9,221 nt of DNA, taken from NCBI GenBank assembly GCA_034434335.1, contig DAOTZS010000213.1, forward strand, positions 1 to 9,221, given 5' to 3'. Below, one piece after another: positions 1 through 6,845 of this stretch (position 1 is its first letter; every line of letters begins with the position of its first letter). The notes below the pieces were generated by a model that had not been told where the DNA came from, made no database searches, and saw only the letters and a list, made by a program, of their open reading frames with translations. The translations under genes and the position numbers were made by a program. Origin of the DNA: DAOTZS01 sp034434335 (GTDB taxonomy: Bacteria > Chloroflexota > Anaerolineae > CG2-30-64-16).

Positions 1-1500
1 CTCATTAGCAGAAGTGGGGCCTCTCTCTGCCACCACACCAGCTTGTGAGGCTGCCCGCCTCTCAGAGACAGGCTCACCGGGCAGCATGCGAGGTGCCTCT
101 ATGCCCAGGCCACCCTGTTCGGGGACAGCAACCTGGCTCCCAGACCCGGCCTGAGTGGCCAGGCCACGGGGCACCTTCATCTCCGTACTAACCCTTTGTG
201 CGGCCTGATTCCCAGGCACAGCTTCAGCGGCCGGCCCACGCACCGGTTCTGTGCCAGCGCGGCCAGCCGCAACGGAATCCCGGGACGACTTTGCCCCTGT
301 CTCAGAGCCGCGCGCATTAGCCTGACCGCGCGTAACGGCCACATCAATTGGCCGCGTGGAAGAGCCCTCCAGGCTCGCGTCCCGCTGCCCGTTGGGCAGC
401 GGCCCAGAGGGAGCCTCTTCAGGCACGGGTGGAGATCCCTCCGTGCCGGCGTCTACCGGCTCCACAAGGCCGCTCGAGCTGGTGATCGGGCGTTGACGCG
501 GCTCCACGCCAGACCCTTCGGGCCTCTCATAGGCCTGGGACACGACCCGGCTCGCCGGCAACCCGTTCCCAGCCACCGGTGCCTGCTCTACCGTGGTTGT
601 ATCAGCACTACGGAGCACCTGAACGCGCGGTCTGGCAGTCACCGGGCTCGAACCAGCAGCCCCGACACTTGCAGCCGTGGCCTGTCGCGCACTGTCTACT
701 GCGCGCGGCGCGGAGCTCACACCTCCTGGCGTCGCTTCGGCTCCAGGTGTTCCTGACTCAGAGCTCTTCAGCGGTGCGCCAAACACCACCGTGGAGGCCG
801 GCCCACTCCATCCACTGGAAACTGACACGGCATCCTTCCCAGCAGAAGGCACCCTATCACCGCTGTTACCGGCATCCTCTCTGCCACTGGCCATACCTTG
901 AGGATCTCCCAACTGCACATCTGGCAGGGTGATAAGGCCCGCCGCGCCAACCCCCACGGAAAGGCTGTCTGGCGTATGCTGCCCAGACACATGTCTTTCG
1001 GGTTCGCCCGAGCGCCGAAAGATTTTCTCCTGCAATGGCGCTGAGAGCACCCGCTGGCCTGCCACACGTTTGACATGACCAGCTGGCACACTGGAACCGT
1101 CCGACATCCCGCTTGCCCCGGCCAGAGCTTCAGAAAACCCATCGGCTCTCAGCTGAGTTCCTGGCACCACGCGCGGCGCCATGCCGGGTGGCAATGAGCT
1201 TTCAACGCGTGGCTCTGTGCGTCCGCTACCGATTTGCAGGTCGCTCAGCCTGCTCTTGGTGACCTCGGCTTCTTCGGGCACCTGGGCAGGAAAGGCTTTC
1301 TGAGCCAAGGGGTAATCCCCAGCGGGAGCCGCGAGCGCCTGGTCGAGCAGTGCGGGAAAGCTCGCGCTATCCGGTTCCTGAGCAGTCGCCCCATTGACAC
1401 CTGGTACAACACAGCATACTGAATTAGTCTCTACACCTGGCCGCCATTCTTCAGGTTGTCTGCTGACCAGCGTGGCCAGGCAAATCGTTGTTGGGTCCAC
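1..1500 (-). CDS. fliK: Probable flagellar hook-length control protein FliK, N-terminal 500 residues (3' end outside window)
   Basis: The frame is open without a stop for exactly 500 codons, from a GTG at 1500-1498 to the left edge. An in-frame stop lies just upstream (1519-1521), and no other ATG, GTG or TTG occurs before residue 48, so the GTG start is well fixed; it has a perfect AAGGAGGT 7 nt upstream. After an odd N-terminus with three cysteines (7, 29, 30) comes a short segment around residues 47-56 (SFPALLDQAL) like the F-x-x-LL-x-x-AL segment near the start of many FliK proteins. The rest is low-complexity, rich in Ala, Gly, Ser, Pro, Val and Glu, poor in aromatics and with no further cysteine, as expected of the disordered secreted part of FliK. 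FliK is an export substrate that measures hook length and switches export specificity through its C-terminal domain. That domain is not in the window, so the name rests on composition, the short motif and position after fliF-J. A different low-complexity secreted protein cannot be excluded. The gene overlaps the 3' end of its upstream neighbour by 50 nt. Confidence 0.65.
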   Translation of the reverse strand, partial: MDPTTICLATLVSRQPEEWRPGVETNSVCCVVPGVNGATAQEPDSASFPALLDQALAAPAGDYPLAQKAFPAQVPEEAEVTKSRLSDLQIGSGRTEPRVESSLPPGMAPRVVPGTQLRADGFSEALAGASGMSDGSSVPAGHVKRVAGQRVLSAPLQEKIFRRSGEPERHVSGQHTPDSLSVGVGAAGLITLPDVQLGDPQGMASGREDAGNSGDRVPSAGKDAVSVSSGWSGPASTVVFGAPLKSSESGTPGAEATPGGVSSAPRAVDSARQATAASVGAAGSSPVTARPRVQVLRSADTTTVEQAPVAGNGLPASRVVSQAYERPEGSGVEPRQRPITSSSGLVEPVDAGTEGSPPVPEEAPSGPLPNGQRDASLEGSSTRPIDVAVTRGQANARGSETGAKSSRDSVAAGRAGTEPVRGPAAEAVPGNQAAQRVSTEMKVPRGLATQAGSGSQVAVPEQGGLGIEAPRMLPGEPVSERRAASQAGVVAERGPTSANE

Positions 1501-4093
1501 CCGATCGACCTCCTTGTATCAGCCTCCGCCACCCGAGCATTAGCGAATCCGGTTCTTCGCCCGCCGTCGGGATCTGTGCCGCCAGCATCTCTTTGTCGTC
1601 CGCCAGCCGCACCCGCAGGCGAGGGCGCAGCTCGGCCTGACGCCATTCGCTGCTGAACAGATAATACTCCAGGGTGGCCTCGCCTTGACCTGCTAGCAGA
1701 ATGCCATGGTTGGCCTCGGGATGGGCCACCCACCTCTGCACCAACTCAGTAAGCGGAATCTGCAGCATACCTTGAGCTGGTAGTAGCACTCCCGCAACCG
1801 GCTGAACACTGTAATCCTTTTCTGGTGAGAGGCCAGGAGCCGTCCACGGCGTCTCAGCCGCGCTGAGTTCCCATGTCGCCTGGCGATCATCCCATGGATG
1901 CCTGACCTCAAGAAGCCATACGATCATGGGACCGGGCGCATTTCGTCCCACGACGGTCACCTCCAGCCAGGCGTTGACCACACGAGAGTTCCTTGGTACG
2001 CTCGAGAGGTCAAACGCCAGGAGGACACGCGTGCTCTCATCACCCTTGAGCAACAGCACATTGGAAGCGCCATGGGCTCGTCTGGGCTGCGATGCGTCCA
2101 GAAACGTATCACGTACACTCCTGAAACCGCCTTCAGCGCGAAGCAATACCAGATCTGCGTCAGCCGCAAGCGAGGCTACTCGCATCGGCTCAGGCAGGTT
2201 GTATGCCTGATCAACCTCCTGGCCCACTTCTTCCACAACGTTTCCCGCAATGGCCATAGACGGCTCAGCCTGCTCCTTGATCAATGCCAGTGTCCCCGGC
2301 TGCGACGCCTCAACTTTGGGCGTATGATAGACAAGGCCCTGTCTCGTTTGAGTACCCTCTTGCCGCCGGGACACTTCCGGCGTCACCACAGCAGATGCGG
2401 TGGTCATGGATTCAGGCTTTGAACCGCGACCAGCAGTGCCCGTCAACTTGCGTATACGCACCATGTGAAAGCGGACGTCTCCCTTGCCTGTCGCAGAGAG
2501 GCGCAAGTCACTCCCTGCTCGTCCTGAGGCGTCAGGCAACCGGTTCATGAAAGTCGCATCGGTCAGGACAAAAGGTTGCACTAACCAGCGGTCCGTGCCT
2601 GTGAGCGTAACCGTGCCCGCTACTTGTCCAGGCGCACCAGTTGCATCGTACGCCAGTTCCCAGGAGAGGCCAGCCATCTCTGCTGTGCCGTCCCAGTATG
2701 TCACATCCACCTGAACCACCCACTGTCCCCCATAGAGAAACTCGTCATCAATATCCAGATAGAGAGATGGGTTTCCCGCAGCAACGTCGGTGCCCCGGCC
2801 AAACATAGCCTGCCACCCCTTGCCGGTTCTCCCCTGTTCAGGCCCATAGGCAGCCTGAGATCCGCCCACGGCATCTTCGCGACGATACAGAAACCACTCA
2901 TAGTCACCCGTATCAGGGCACCACCCGGCCCGATGGCCACGAAAGGCGATCCATACGTCGGGGGTAGTACGAGCATCACGGCCTGCATAACGCTGGAAAT
3001 AGTGCCACGGCTGCGGCCATTCCAGCGTATCTTCAGGGATCTGGATTGCACTGGCGTGTTTGTCCAGAGCGTTGAGCACGCTCCACCACAGATACTCTTC
3101 CTCTTCCAATTGCTTTTCGGTATCTGGACGCCATCCTTCCAGGCGGAAACTCACCGGCGCCACACGCCAGAGCCGTTCGAGCGGCACCCAGTGCGCCTGA
3201 TAGGCCAGGCGTTCGTTATAGCCAGGAACCTCTGGCCACCAATCCTGTGCACAACGGCCTTCCAGCCGCTCGCCGATCCGAAAGTCTGGAGCCAACTCTA
3301 GATCGTGCAGGCCACTGCCGGCCTGCAGGGCAGCCTCAACAAGAGCCGCGCGTTCTGACTCTGCCCGGTACTTGCCCGTTGTCACAGCCTGTAGGGGCAC
3401 ATGAGAGGAGCCACCTGCGGCCCGGAACTGTTCCCCGTACAGCCTGATAAGCCAGGTTGTATATTTCTCCCAGGCGTCAGAAGAAGGGCCGTAACGTGCC
3501 TCATATGCCTGATACTGGGCTGCCCGATCCGGCACGGCCAGACTGGTGGGGCAGGGGGAAGACGTTCCAGCAAACCCTGGTCCGATCTCGATATATGCCA
3601 CCCGCTGGTCGCGCGCGTAGCGCTGGGCAAGAGCCGTTACCAGTTCTCTGAGGGCCTGCTGCACCTGAGGGTCAAGATAGTTCAGGCGCGGCCTTCCCGC
3701 GGCCATCACCGGATCCCACGCCAGTGCCCAGCCCGGGGCACAGGCATCCTCCCCGTCTGAGTTGTCCTGGCAGCGCAACCAGACGCCAAACACCCCCTTG
3801 CGACCACCATTTGCCAGCTTCGTAAGCCACGAATCAAGCACAGCAAAGTCGAAGACTCCCGGTACCGCCTCCAGTTGTGCCCAGCCCACGTGCATCTGGC
3901 TGCCCTGAAGCCACGGGATATCTACCGACCTGGCCGTGACGTCATCCCGGAGATAGACGCCAACGATGGGCAGCGTACCATTGGCCGCCCGACCGGAGCT
4001 GGCCTCGCAGGCAGCCCAGCCGGCCACACCGTTGCCCAGCAACAGGATGACGAAGGCAACGCGTATCATGCACGCAAGCGGCCCTCTGCCCAT
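1451..4093 (-). CDS. Exported glycoside-hydrolase-like protein with C-terminal DNRLRE domain, inside the flagellar operon
   Basis: About 880 residues. I chose the ATG at 4093; a GTG at 4096 overlapping the flgB stop would add one residue (numbering below uses that GTG). The N-terminus looks like a signal peptide: hydrophobic core at about 12-27, then Trp-Ala-Ala-Cys; the lipobox is poor, so ordinary signal peptidase cleavage is more likely than lipidation. Residues about 45-380 resemble a TIM-barrel glycoside hydrolase of the GH42/GH5-like type: W72-x-x-LE followed by PG-x-FDF-x-x-LD (79-88) is the classical early-barrel signature, and E170 (YIEIGPG) and E320 (FRLEGW) sit where barrel strands might place acidic residues. 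Residues about 385-552 look like a beta-sandwich (SLYLDIDDEF, VDVTYWDG, ELAYD). A linker follows, then a DNRLRE/CBM96-like domain at about 656-832 (VLLAFDLSSVP, ATWELS, LVQRWV, NHGILL) and a 49-residue tail. Expected outside the membrane. Substrate and activity are unknown. No standard flagellar protein has this architecture, yet it sits 2 nt after flgB and overlaps the next gene by 50 nt, so co-expression with the flagellum is likely. Confidence 0.85.
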   Translation of the reverse strand: MGRGPLACMIRVAFVILLLGNGVAGWAACEASSGRAANGTLPIVGVYLRDDVTARSVDIPWLQGSQMHVGWAQLEAVPGVFDFAVLDSWLTKLANGGRKGVFGVWLRCQDNSDGEDACAPGWALAWDPVMAAGRPRLNYLDPQVQQALRELVTALAQRYARDQRVAYIEIGPGFAGTSSPCPTSLAVPDRAAQYQAYEARYGPSSDAWEKYTTWLIRLYGEQFRAAGGSSHVPLQAVTTGKYRAESERAALVEAALQAGSGLHDLELAPDFRIGERLEGRCAQDWWPEVPGYNERLAYQAHWVPLERLWRVAPVSFRLEGWRPDTEKQLEEEEYLWWSVLNALDKHASAIQIPEDTLEWPQPWHYFQRYAGRDARTTPDVWIAFRGHRAGWCPDTGDYEWFLYRREDAVGGSQAAYGPEQGRTGKGWQAMFGRGTDVAAGNPSLYLDIDDEFLYGGQWVVQVDVTYWDGTAEMAGLSWELAYDATGAPGQVAGTVTLTGTDRWLVQPFVLTDATFMNRLPDASGRAGSDLRLSATGKGDVRFHMVRIRKLTGTAGRGSKPESMTTASAVVTPEVSRRQEGTQTRQGLVYHTPKVEASQPGTLALIKEQAEPSMAIAGNVVEEVGQEVDQAYNLPEPMRVASLAADADLVLLRAEGGFRSVRDTFLDASQPRRAHGASNVLLLKGDESTRVLLAFDLSSVPRNSRVVNAWLEVTVVGRNAPGPMIVWLLEVRHPWDDRQATWELSAAETPWTAPGLSPEKDYSVQPVAGVLLPAQGMLQIPLTELVQRWVAHPEANHGILLAGQGEATLEYYLFSSEWRQAELRPRLRVRLADDKEMLAAQIPTAGEEPDSLMLGWRRLIQGGRSGGPNNDLPGHAGQQTT
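1508..1515 (-). promoter_or_regulatory. Ribosome binding site of the fliK-like gene
   Basis: On the minus strand this reads AAGGAGGT, a full match to the anti-Shine-Dalgarno sequence, 7 nt before the GTG at 1500-1498. It lies inside the coding sequence of the upstream exported protein and decides the start of the fliK-like gene, which has no other usable start codon nearby. Confidence 0.85.
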
Positions 4094-4095
4094 CA

Positions 4096-4509
4096 CTACC
4101 CTCGCCCTTCGGTGATAACGGTACGCAAGAACTCCAGCCGGCGCGCCAGCATCCTGGCCGTGACCTGGTAGTGGAGCGCGGTCTCAGCCAGATAAACCAT
4201 TTCCCGCTCCAGGTCCACATTGTTCCCATCTGCCCGTTGGCTGGTATCGGTCCGCGTGATAATCCGCGGCCATGTATTGGCCTCCGGGCCATACGCGATG
4301 TGCTGAGGCTGCGACGTATCCAACGCCAGCCGATTGCCATCGTTTAGCGCGCGCTCCAACTCCACATCAAAGCTCACGTCAGAAGCTTTGAAGCCTGGGG
4401 TGTTGATGTTGGCCAGGTTATTGCTGATGACCCGCTGTCTGACAGCCAGGCCATCCATGGCAAAGGCCAGCGTCTGCATTACACTGTCCTCTATGGCAAT
4501 CCCAGGCAT
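4096..4509 (-). CDS. flgB: Flagellar basal-body rod protein FlgB
   Basis: FlgB forms the proximal end of the axial rod, just above the MS ring, and is exported by the flagellar type III system, so no signal peptide is expected and none is seen. The 137-residue protein has the usual size. It carries the rod-protein signature at residues 30-42 (NNLANINTPGFKA) and the FlgB C-terminal pattern DGNNVDLEREM at 94-104, followed by the amphipathic helix that pairs with the N-terminal helix. The start is taken at the ATG at 4509, which has GGAGGTGAT closely upstream; a TTG two codons earlier is possible but overlaps that site. It follows the SLT gene by 19 nt and its TAG is followed 2 nt later by the ATG of the exported glycoside-hydrolase-like gene. 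In many genomes flgB is followed by flgC and fliE; neither is here. Confidence 0.95.
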   Translation of the reverse strand: MPGIAIEDSVMQTLAFAMDGLAVRQRVISNNLANINTPGFKASDVSFDVELERALNDGNRLALDTSQPQHIAYGPEANTWPRIITRTDTSQRADGNNVDLEREMVYLAETALHYQVTARMLARRLEFLRTVITEGRG

Positions 4510-4514
4510 GGTCA

Positions 4515-4523
4515 ATCACCTCC
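4515..4523 (-). promoter_or_regulatory. Ribosome binding site of flgB
   Basis: Minus strand reads GGAGGTGAT, with the GGAGGT core 8 nt before the ATG at 4509. It lies in the 19-nt gap after the SLT gene and favours the ATG over the TTG two codons upstream. Confidence 0.8.
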
Positions 4524-4528
4524 AGAAG

Positions 4529-5035
4529 CTAAGCCACCTTATCACAGCCCAGAAGCCCAAGCACACGTTCCACATAGCGCAGCGTTTCGGCGTAAGGTGG
4601 AATCCCCCTGTACCGCGCTACGGCACCCGGCCCGGCATTGTAGGCGGCCAACGCCAGCGGCAGCGATCCGAACTCGTTCAGCATCTTTTTTAGATAGGCG
4701 GCACCTGCTTCGATATTCTGGGCTGGGTCGAAAGGATTGGTCACCCCAAGCTCCGCGTCTGTGCCATCCATCAGTTGCATCAGCCCTTTGGCCCCGGCCG
4801 GGGAAACGGCCTGGGGATTGAATCCTGACTCCACCTGAATGACAGCGCGGATGAGCGAAGCTGGAAGGCCGTGCCGGGCCGCAGCAGCCGAGATCAAAGC
4901 CTCAAACGGAGAAGAGAGGCCGGCAGGGCCAGAGTCCTCATCACGCGGGGCACGGCTAAGTTGGGCAACCAACCTTCCTGCCCAACGAGTAAGGGCTGCA
5001 CTAAGGAAAGCCACCTCAGATCGCTGGCTACTCAC
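4529..5035 (-). CDS. SLT-type lytic transglycosylase, probable flagellar rod-associated peptidoglycan hydrolase
   Basis: The 168-residue protein consists of about 40 poorly conserved N-terminal residues followed by a compact SLT (soluble lytic transglycosylase, GH23-like) domain. Visible family motifs are the catalytic glutamate E69 in QVESGFNP, then AVSPAGAKGLMQLM (76-89), NPFDPAQNIEAGAAYL (100-115), AYNAGPGAV (131-139) and ETLRYV (150-155). Such enzymes cleave the MurNAc-GlcNAc bond of peptidoglycan to form anhydro-muropeptides. Placement between fliJ and flgB suggests it opens the wall for the growing rod, the task done by FlgJ or SltF elsewhere; this role is inferred. The FlgJ rod-binding domain is absent and no clear signal peptide is visible, so export may go through the flagellar channel or another route. 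The GTG start overlaps the fliJ stop by 4 nt (GTGA), with AAGGAGG just upstream. Confidence 0.92.
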   Translation of the reverse strand: MSSQRSEVAFLSAALTRWAGRLVAQLSRAPRDEDSGPAGLSSPFEALISAAAARHGLPASLIRAVIQVESGFNPQAVSPAGAKGLMQLMDGTDAELGVTNPFDPAQNIEAGAAYLKKMLNEFGSLPLALAAYNAGPGAVARYRGIPPYAETLRYVERVLGLLGCDKVA

Positions 5036-5496
5036 CCTTCCTCCTTCCCCTCCGTGCTGCGATGGTATTGGATCACACCGATTTCATCCAGGATGGAACT
5101 TTCCCGGCGTAGCTCCTCTTGATGCAGTTCTGCCATATGGCGTTCCTTCAATCTTTCCAGGGTCCGCTGCTCTTGCATAGCGCGTGTGAGCGCCTCTCTT
5201 GCTCTCTCCACCCGCCTGCGCATCTCTGCCAGCCGCGCCTGTTCAACTTGCTCTTGACCCCTCAGGTACTCCAGGTGACCCAGCCCTGACACAATGAGCT
5301 CACAGCCGAGCTTCGTTCTCTGCTGCCAATCACCAATTCTGCGCGCCACAAGCTGGACTTCCCTCCGCATCTGGGCCAGCCTGCCCATCTGGGCCTGAAG
5401 AGCTCTCTCTTCCAGGGCCAGTTCCTGCTGGCGTAGCTCGACGATCTGCTCGCGATAACGGAGGAGCGGCTCAAAGCGAAAGCTTCGTCTTGCCAC
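5032..5496 (-). CDS. fliJ: Flagellar export protein FliJ
   Basis: About 154 residues, nearly all charged and heptad-like, predicted to form a long two-helix coiled coil (rich in Glu, Arg, Gln and Leu). FliJ sits as a stalk in the centre of the FliI hexamer, resembling the gamma subunit of F-type ATPase, links it to FlhA, and escorts export chaperones. The N-terminus RSFRFEPLLRYRE is the typical FliJ opening (FxxxxLLxxRE). I chose the GTG at 5496, with GAGAGGG a few bases upstream, 11 nt after the fliI stop; a TTG at 5511 that overlaps the fliI stop (TTGA) would add five residues and cannot be ruled out. FliJ is weakly conserved, so the name rests on size, coiled-coil character, the N-terminal pattern and position after fliI. 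It overlaps the SLT gene by 4 nt. Confidence 0.88.
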   Translation of the reverse strand: MARRSFRFEPLLRYREQIVELRQQELALEERALQAQMGRLAQMRREVQLVARRIGDWQQRTKLGCELIVSGLGHLEYLRGQEQVEQARLAEMRRRVERAREALTRAMQEQRTLERLKERHMAELHQEELRRESSILDEIGVIQYHRSTEGKEEG

Positions 5497-5507
5497 AGGT
5501 CCCTCTC

Positions 5508-6845
5508 TCAAGCTACAAGCTGCAGCAGGCGCTCGCGTGTTTCCTCGAACGATGTCACCTCATGGGCCCCCTGTCGTAGAAAACTCCTGATCGCTGGTAA
5601 CAGGGCAATAGCCCGATCTATCTGAGGATTACTCCCTGCCACATAAGCACCGATGTTGATCAGGTCCTTTGCCTGTTCGTATACGGCAAGGACCTCCCTG
5701 AGCTTACCGGCTGCCTCGCGATGCGCCGGAGAGACCAGATCGGTCATCAGACGGCTGACACTGGCCAGAATGTCAATGGCGGGGTAATGGTTTTCACTCG
5801 CCAGGGCGCGCGAGAGCACGATATGCCCGTCGAGGATGGAGCGCACGGCGTCTGTGATCGGCTCGTTGAGGTCGTCCCCTTCCACCAGCACGGTGTAAAA
5901 ACCTGTGATGGTTCCTGATTCGGAAGTGCCTGCCCGCTCCAGGAGCTTCGGCAGTAGAGCAAACACCGAAGGTGGATATGCACGCATGGCCGGCGGCTCG
6001 CCAATGGCCAGCCCAACCTCGCGCTGGGCCATGGCCAGGCGGGTCACCGAGTCCATCAGGAAAGTTACATCCAGCCCTTCTTCCCGGAAGCTCTCGGCAA
6101 TAGTGGTGGCAGTCCAGGCACCCTTCAGGCGCACCAGCGGGGGATGGTCCGAGGTCGAGGCGATTACCACAGATCTGGCCAGCCCCTCTGGGCCCAGGTT
6201 GTGCTCGATGAAATCACGTACCTCTCGGCCACGCTCGCCGATGAGGGCGATGACACTGACATCCGAGGCTGTATTGCGGGCCAGGGCTCCAAGCAGGGTG
6301 CTTTTGCCAACGCCGCTGCCGGCGAAGATGCCAATACGCTGCCCTTTGCCCACCGTCAGGCAGCCATCAATGGCCCGGATACCGGTCTGCAACGGTGCGG
6401 TGATTGGCGGCCGACGCAGCGGATGCGGTGAAACCAGATCATTGATCGCAGCCCGGCGCCGTGGCAACGGCCCCAGCCCGTCCAGCGGCCGGCCCAGGCC
6501 ATCGAGGACCCGCCCCAGCAGCTCACGCCCTACCGGCACAGTGAAGGGTGAGTGGGTTGCGATCACCGCGGCTCCCGGTTGAATCCCTGCCGTTTCCCCC
6601 AGCGGCATCAACAGCGCCCGATCCTGCTTGAAACCCACTACTTCGGCGATCACAGGGGGACGTCCGTGGTTGACGCGGATCTCGCAAATCTCCCCGGTTT
6701 CCGCGTTGAGCCCCTCCGCCTCAATGGCCAGCCCAATCACCTGGACTACCCAACCCTGGCGGCGCAGGGTGACGATTTCCGGCAGGAGGCGGGTATAGCG
6801 TTGCAGGTCTATCTCCCTGGTGGCTGAAAGGGTATCCGGGCTCAT
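5508..6845 (-). CDS. fliI: Flagellum-specific ATPase FliI
   Basis: FliI is the cytoplasmic hexameric ATPase that helps deliver and unfold substrates at the flagellar type III export gate; it is related to the F1 beta subunit. The 445-residue length is normal. Visible are the P-loop AGSGVGKS (175-182), the catalytic-Glu motif GERGRE (203-208), the Walker B strand VTFLMD (260-265), the adjacent SVTRLAMAQREVGLAIGEPP segment (266-285) typical of type III ATPases, and GFYTVLVEGDD (315-325). The start is the ATG at 6845, overlapping the fliH stop by 4 nt (ATGA) with AGGGGGG just upstream; a frame extension of 28 residues further upstream lies within fliH and lacks family similarity. It belongs with FliH (negative regulator and tether) and FliJ on either side. 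Confidence 0.98.
   Translation of the reverse strand: MSPDTLSATREIDLQRYTRLLPEIVTLRRQGWVVQVIGLAIEAEGLNAETGEICEIRVNHGRPPVIAEVVGFKQDRALLMPLGETAGIQPGAAVIATHSPFTVPVGRELLGRVLDGLGRPLDGLGPLPRRRAAINDLVSPHPLRRPPITAPLQTGIRAIDGCLTVGKGQRIGIFAGSGVGKSTLLGALARNTASDVSVIALIGERGREVRDFIEHNLGPEGLARSVVIASTSDHPPLVRLKGAWTATTIAESFREEGLDVTFLMDSVTRLAMAQREVGLAIGEPPAMRAYPPSVFALLPKLLERAGTSESGTITGFYTVLVEGDDLNEPITDAVRSILDGHIVLSRALASENHYPAIDILASVSRLMTDLVSPAHREAAGKLREVLAVYEQAKDLINIGAYVAGSNPQIDRAIALLPAIRSFLRQGAHEVTSFEETRERLLQLVA

Noticed and set aside
196..756. Plus-strand open frame of 186 codons, rich in Arg, Pro and Ser
   Set aside because: It lies opposite the continuous minus-strand fliK-like frame, has shadow-like composition, no convincing ribosome binding site and no recognisable motif.
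768..1142. Minus-strand open frame of 124 codons in another frame
   Set aside because: It is contained within the fliK-like gene, which is open across the whole region with a strong start; this frame shows no domain.
1431..1733. Minus-strand 100-codon frame spanning the junction between the exported protein and the fliK-like gene
   Set aside because: It overlaps both genes out of frame and its translation is Arg/Gly-rich low-complexity sequence typical of a shadow frame.
2624..3301. Plus-strand frame of 225 codons opposite the exported protein gene
   Set aside because: The minus-strand gene has recognisable domains throughout; this frame has no motif.
4018..4042. Possible lipoprotein lipobox in the exported protein (Trp-Ala-Ala-Cys)
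   Set aside because: The residue at -3 is Trp, not Leu, Val or Ile, so the lipobox is poor; ordinary signal peptidase cleavage is the simpler reading, though lipidation is not excluded.
5905..6582. Plus-strand frame of 225 codons opposite fliI
   Set aside because: It is antisense to the highly conserved ATPase core; its Ser/Arg/Pro-rich composition is that of a shadow.
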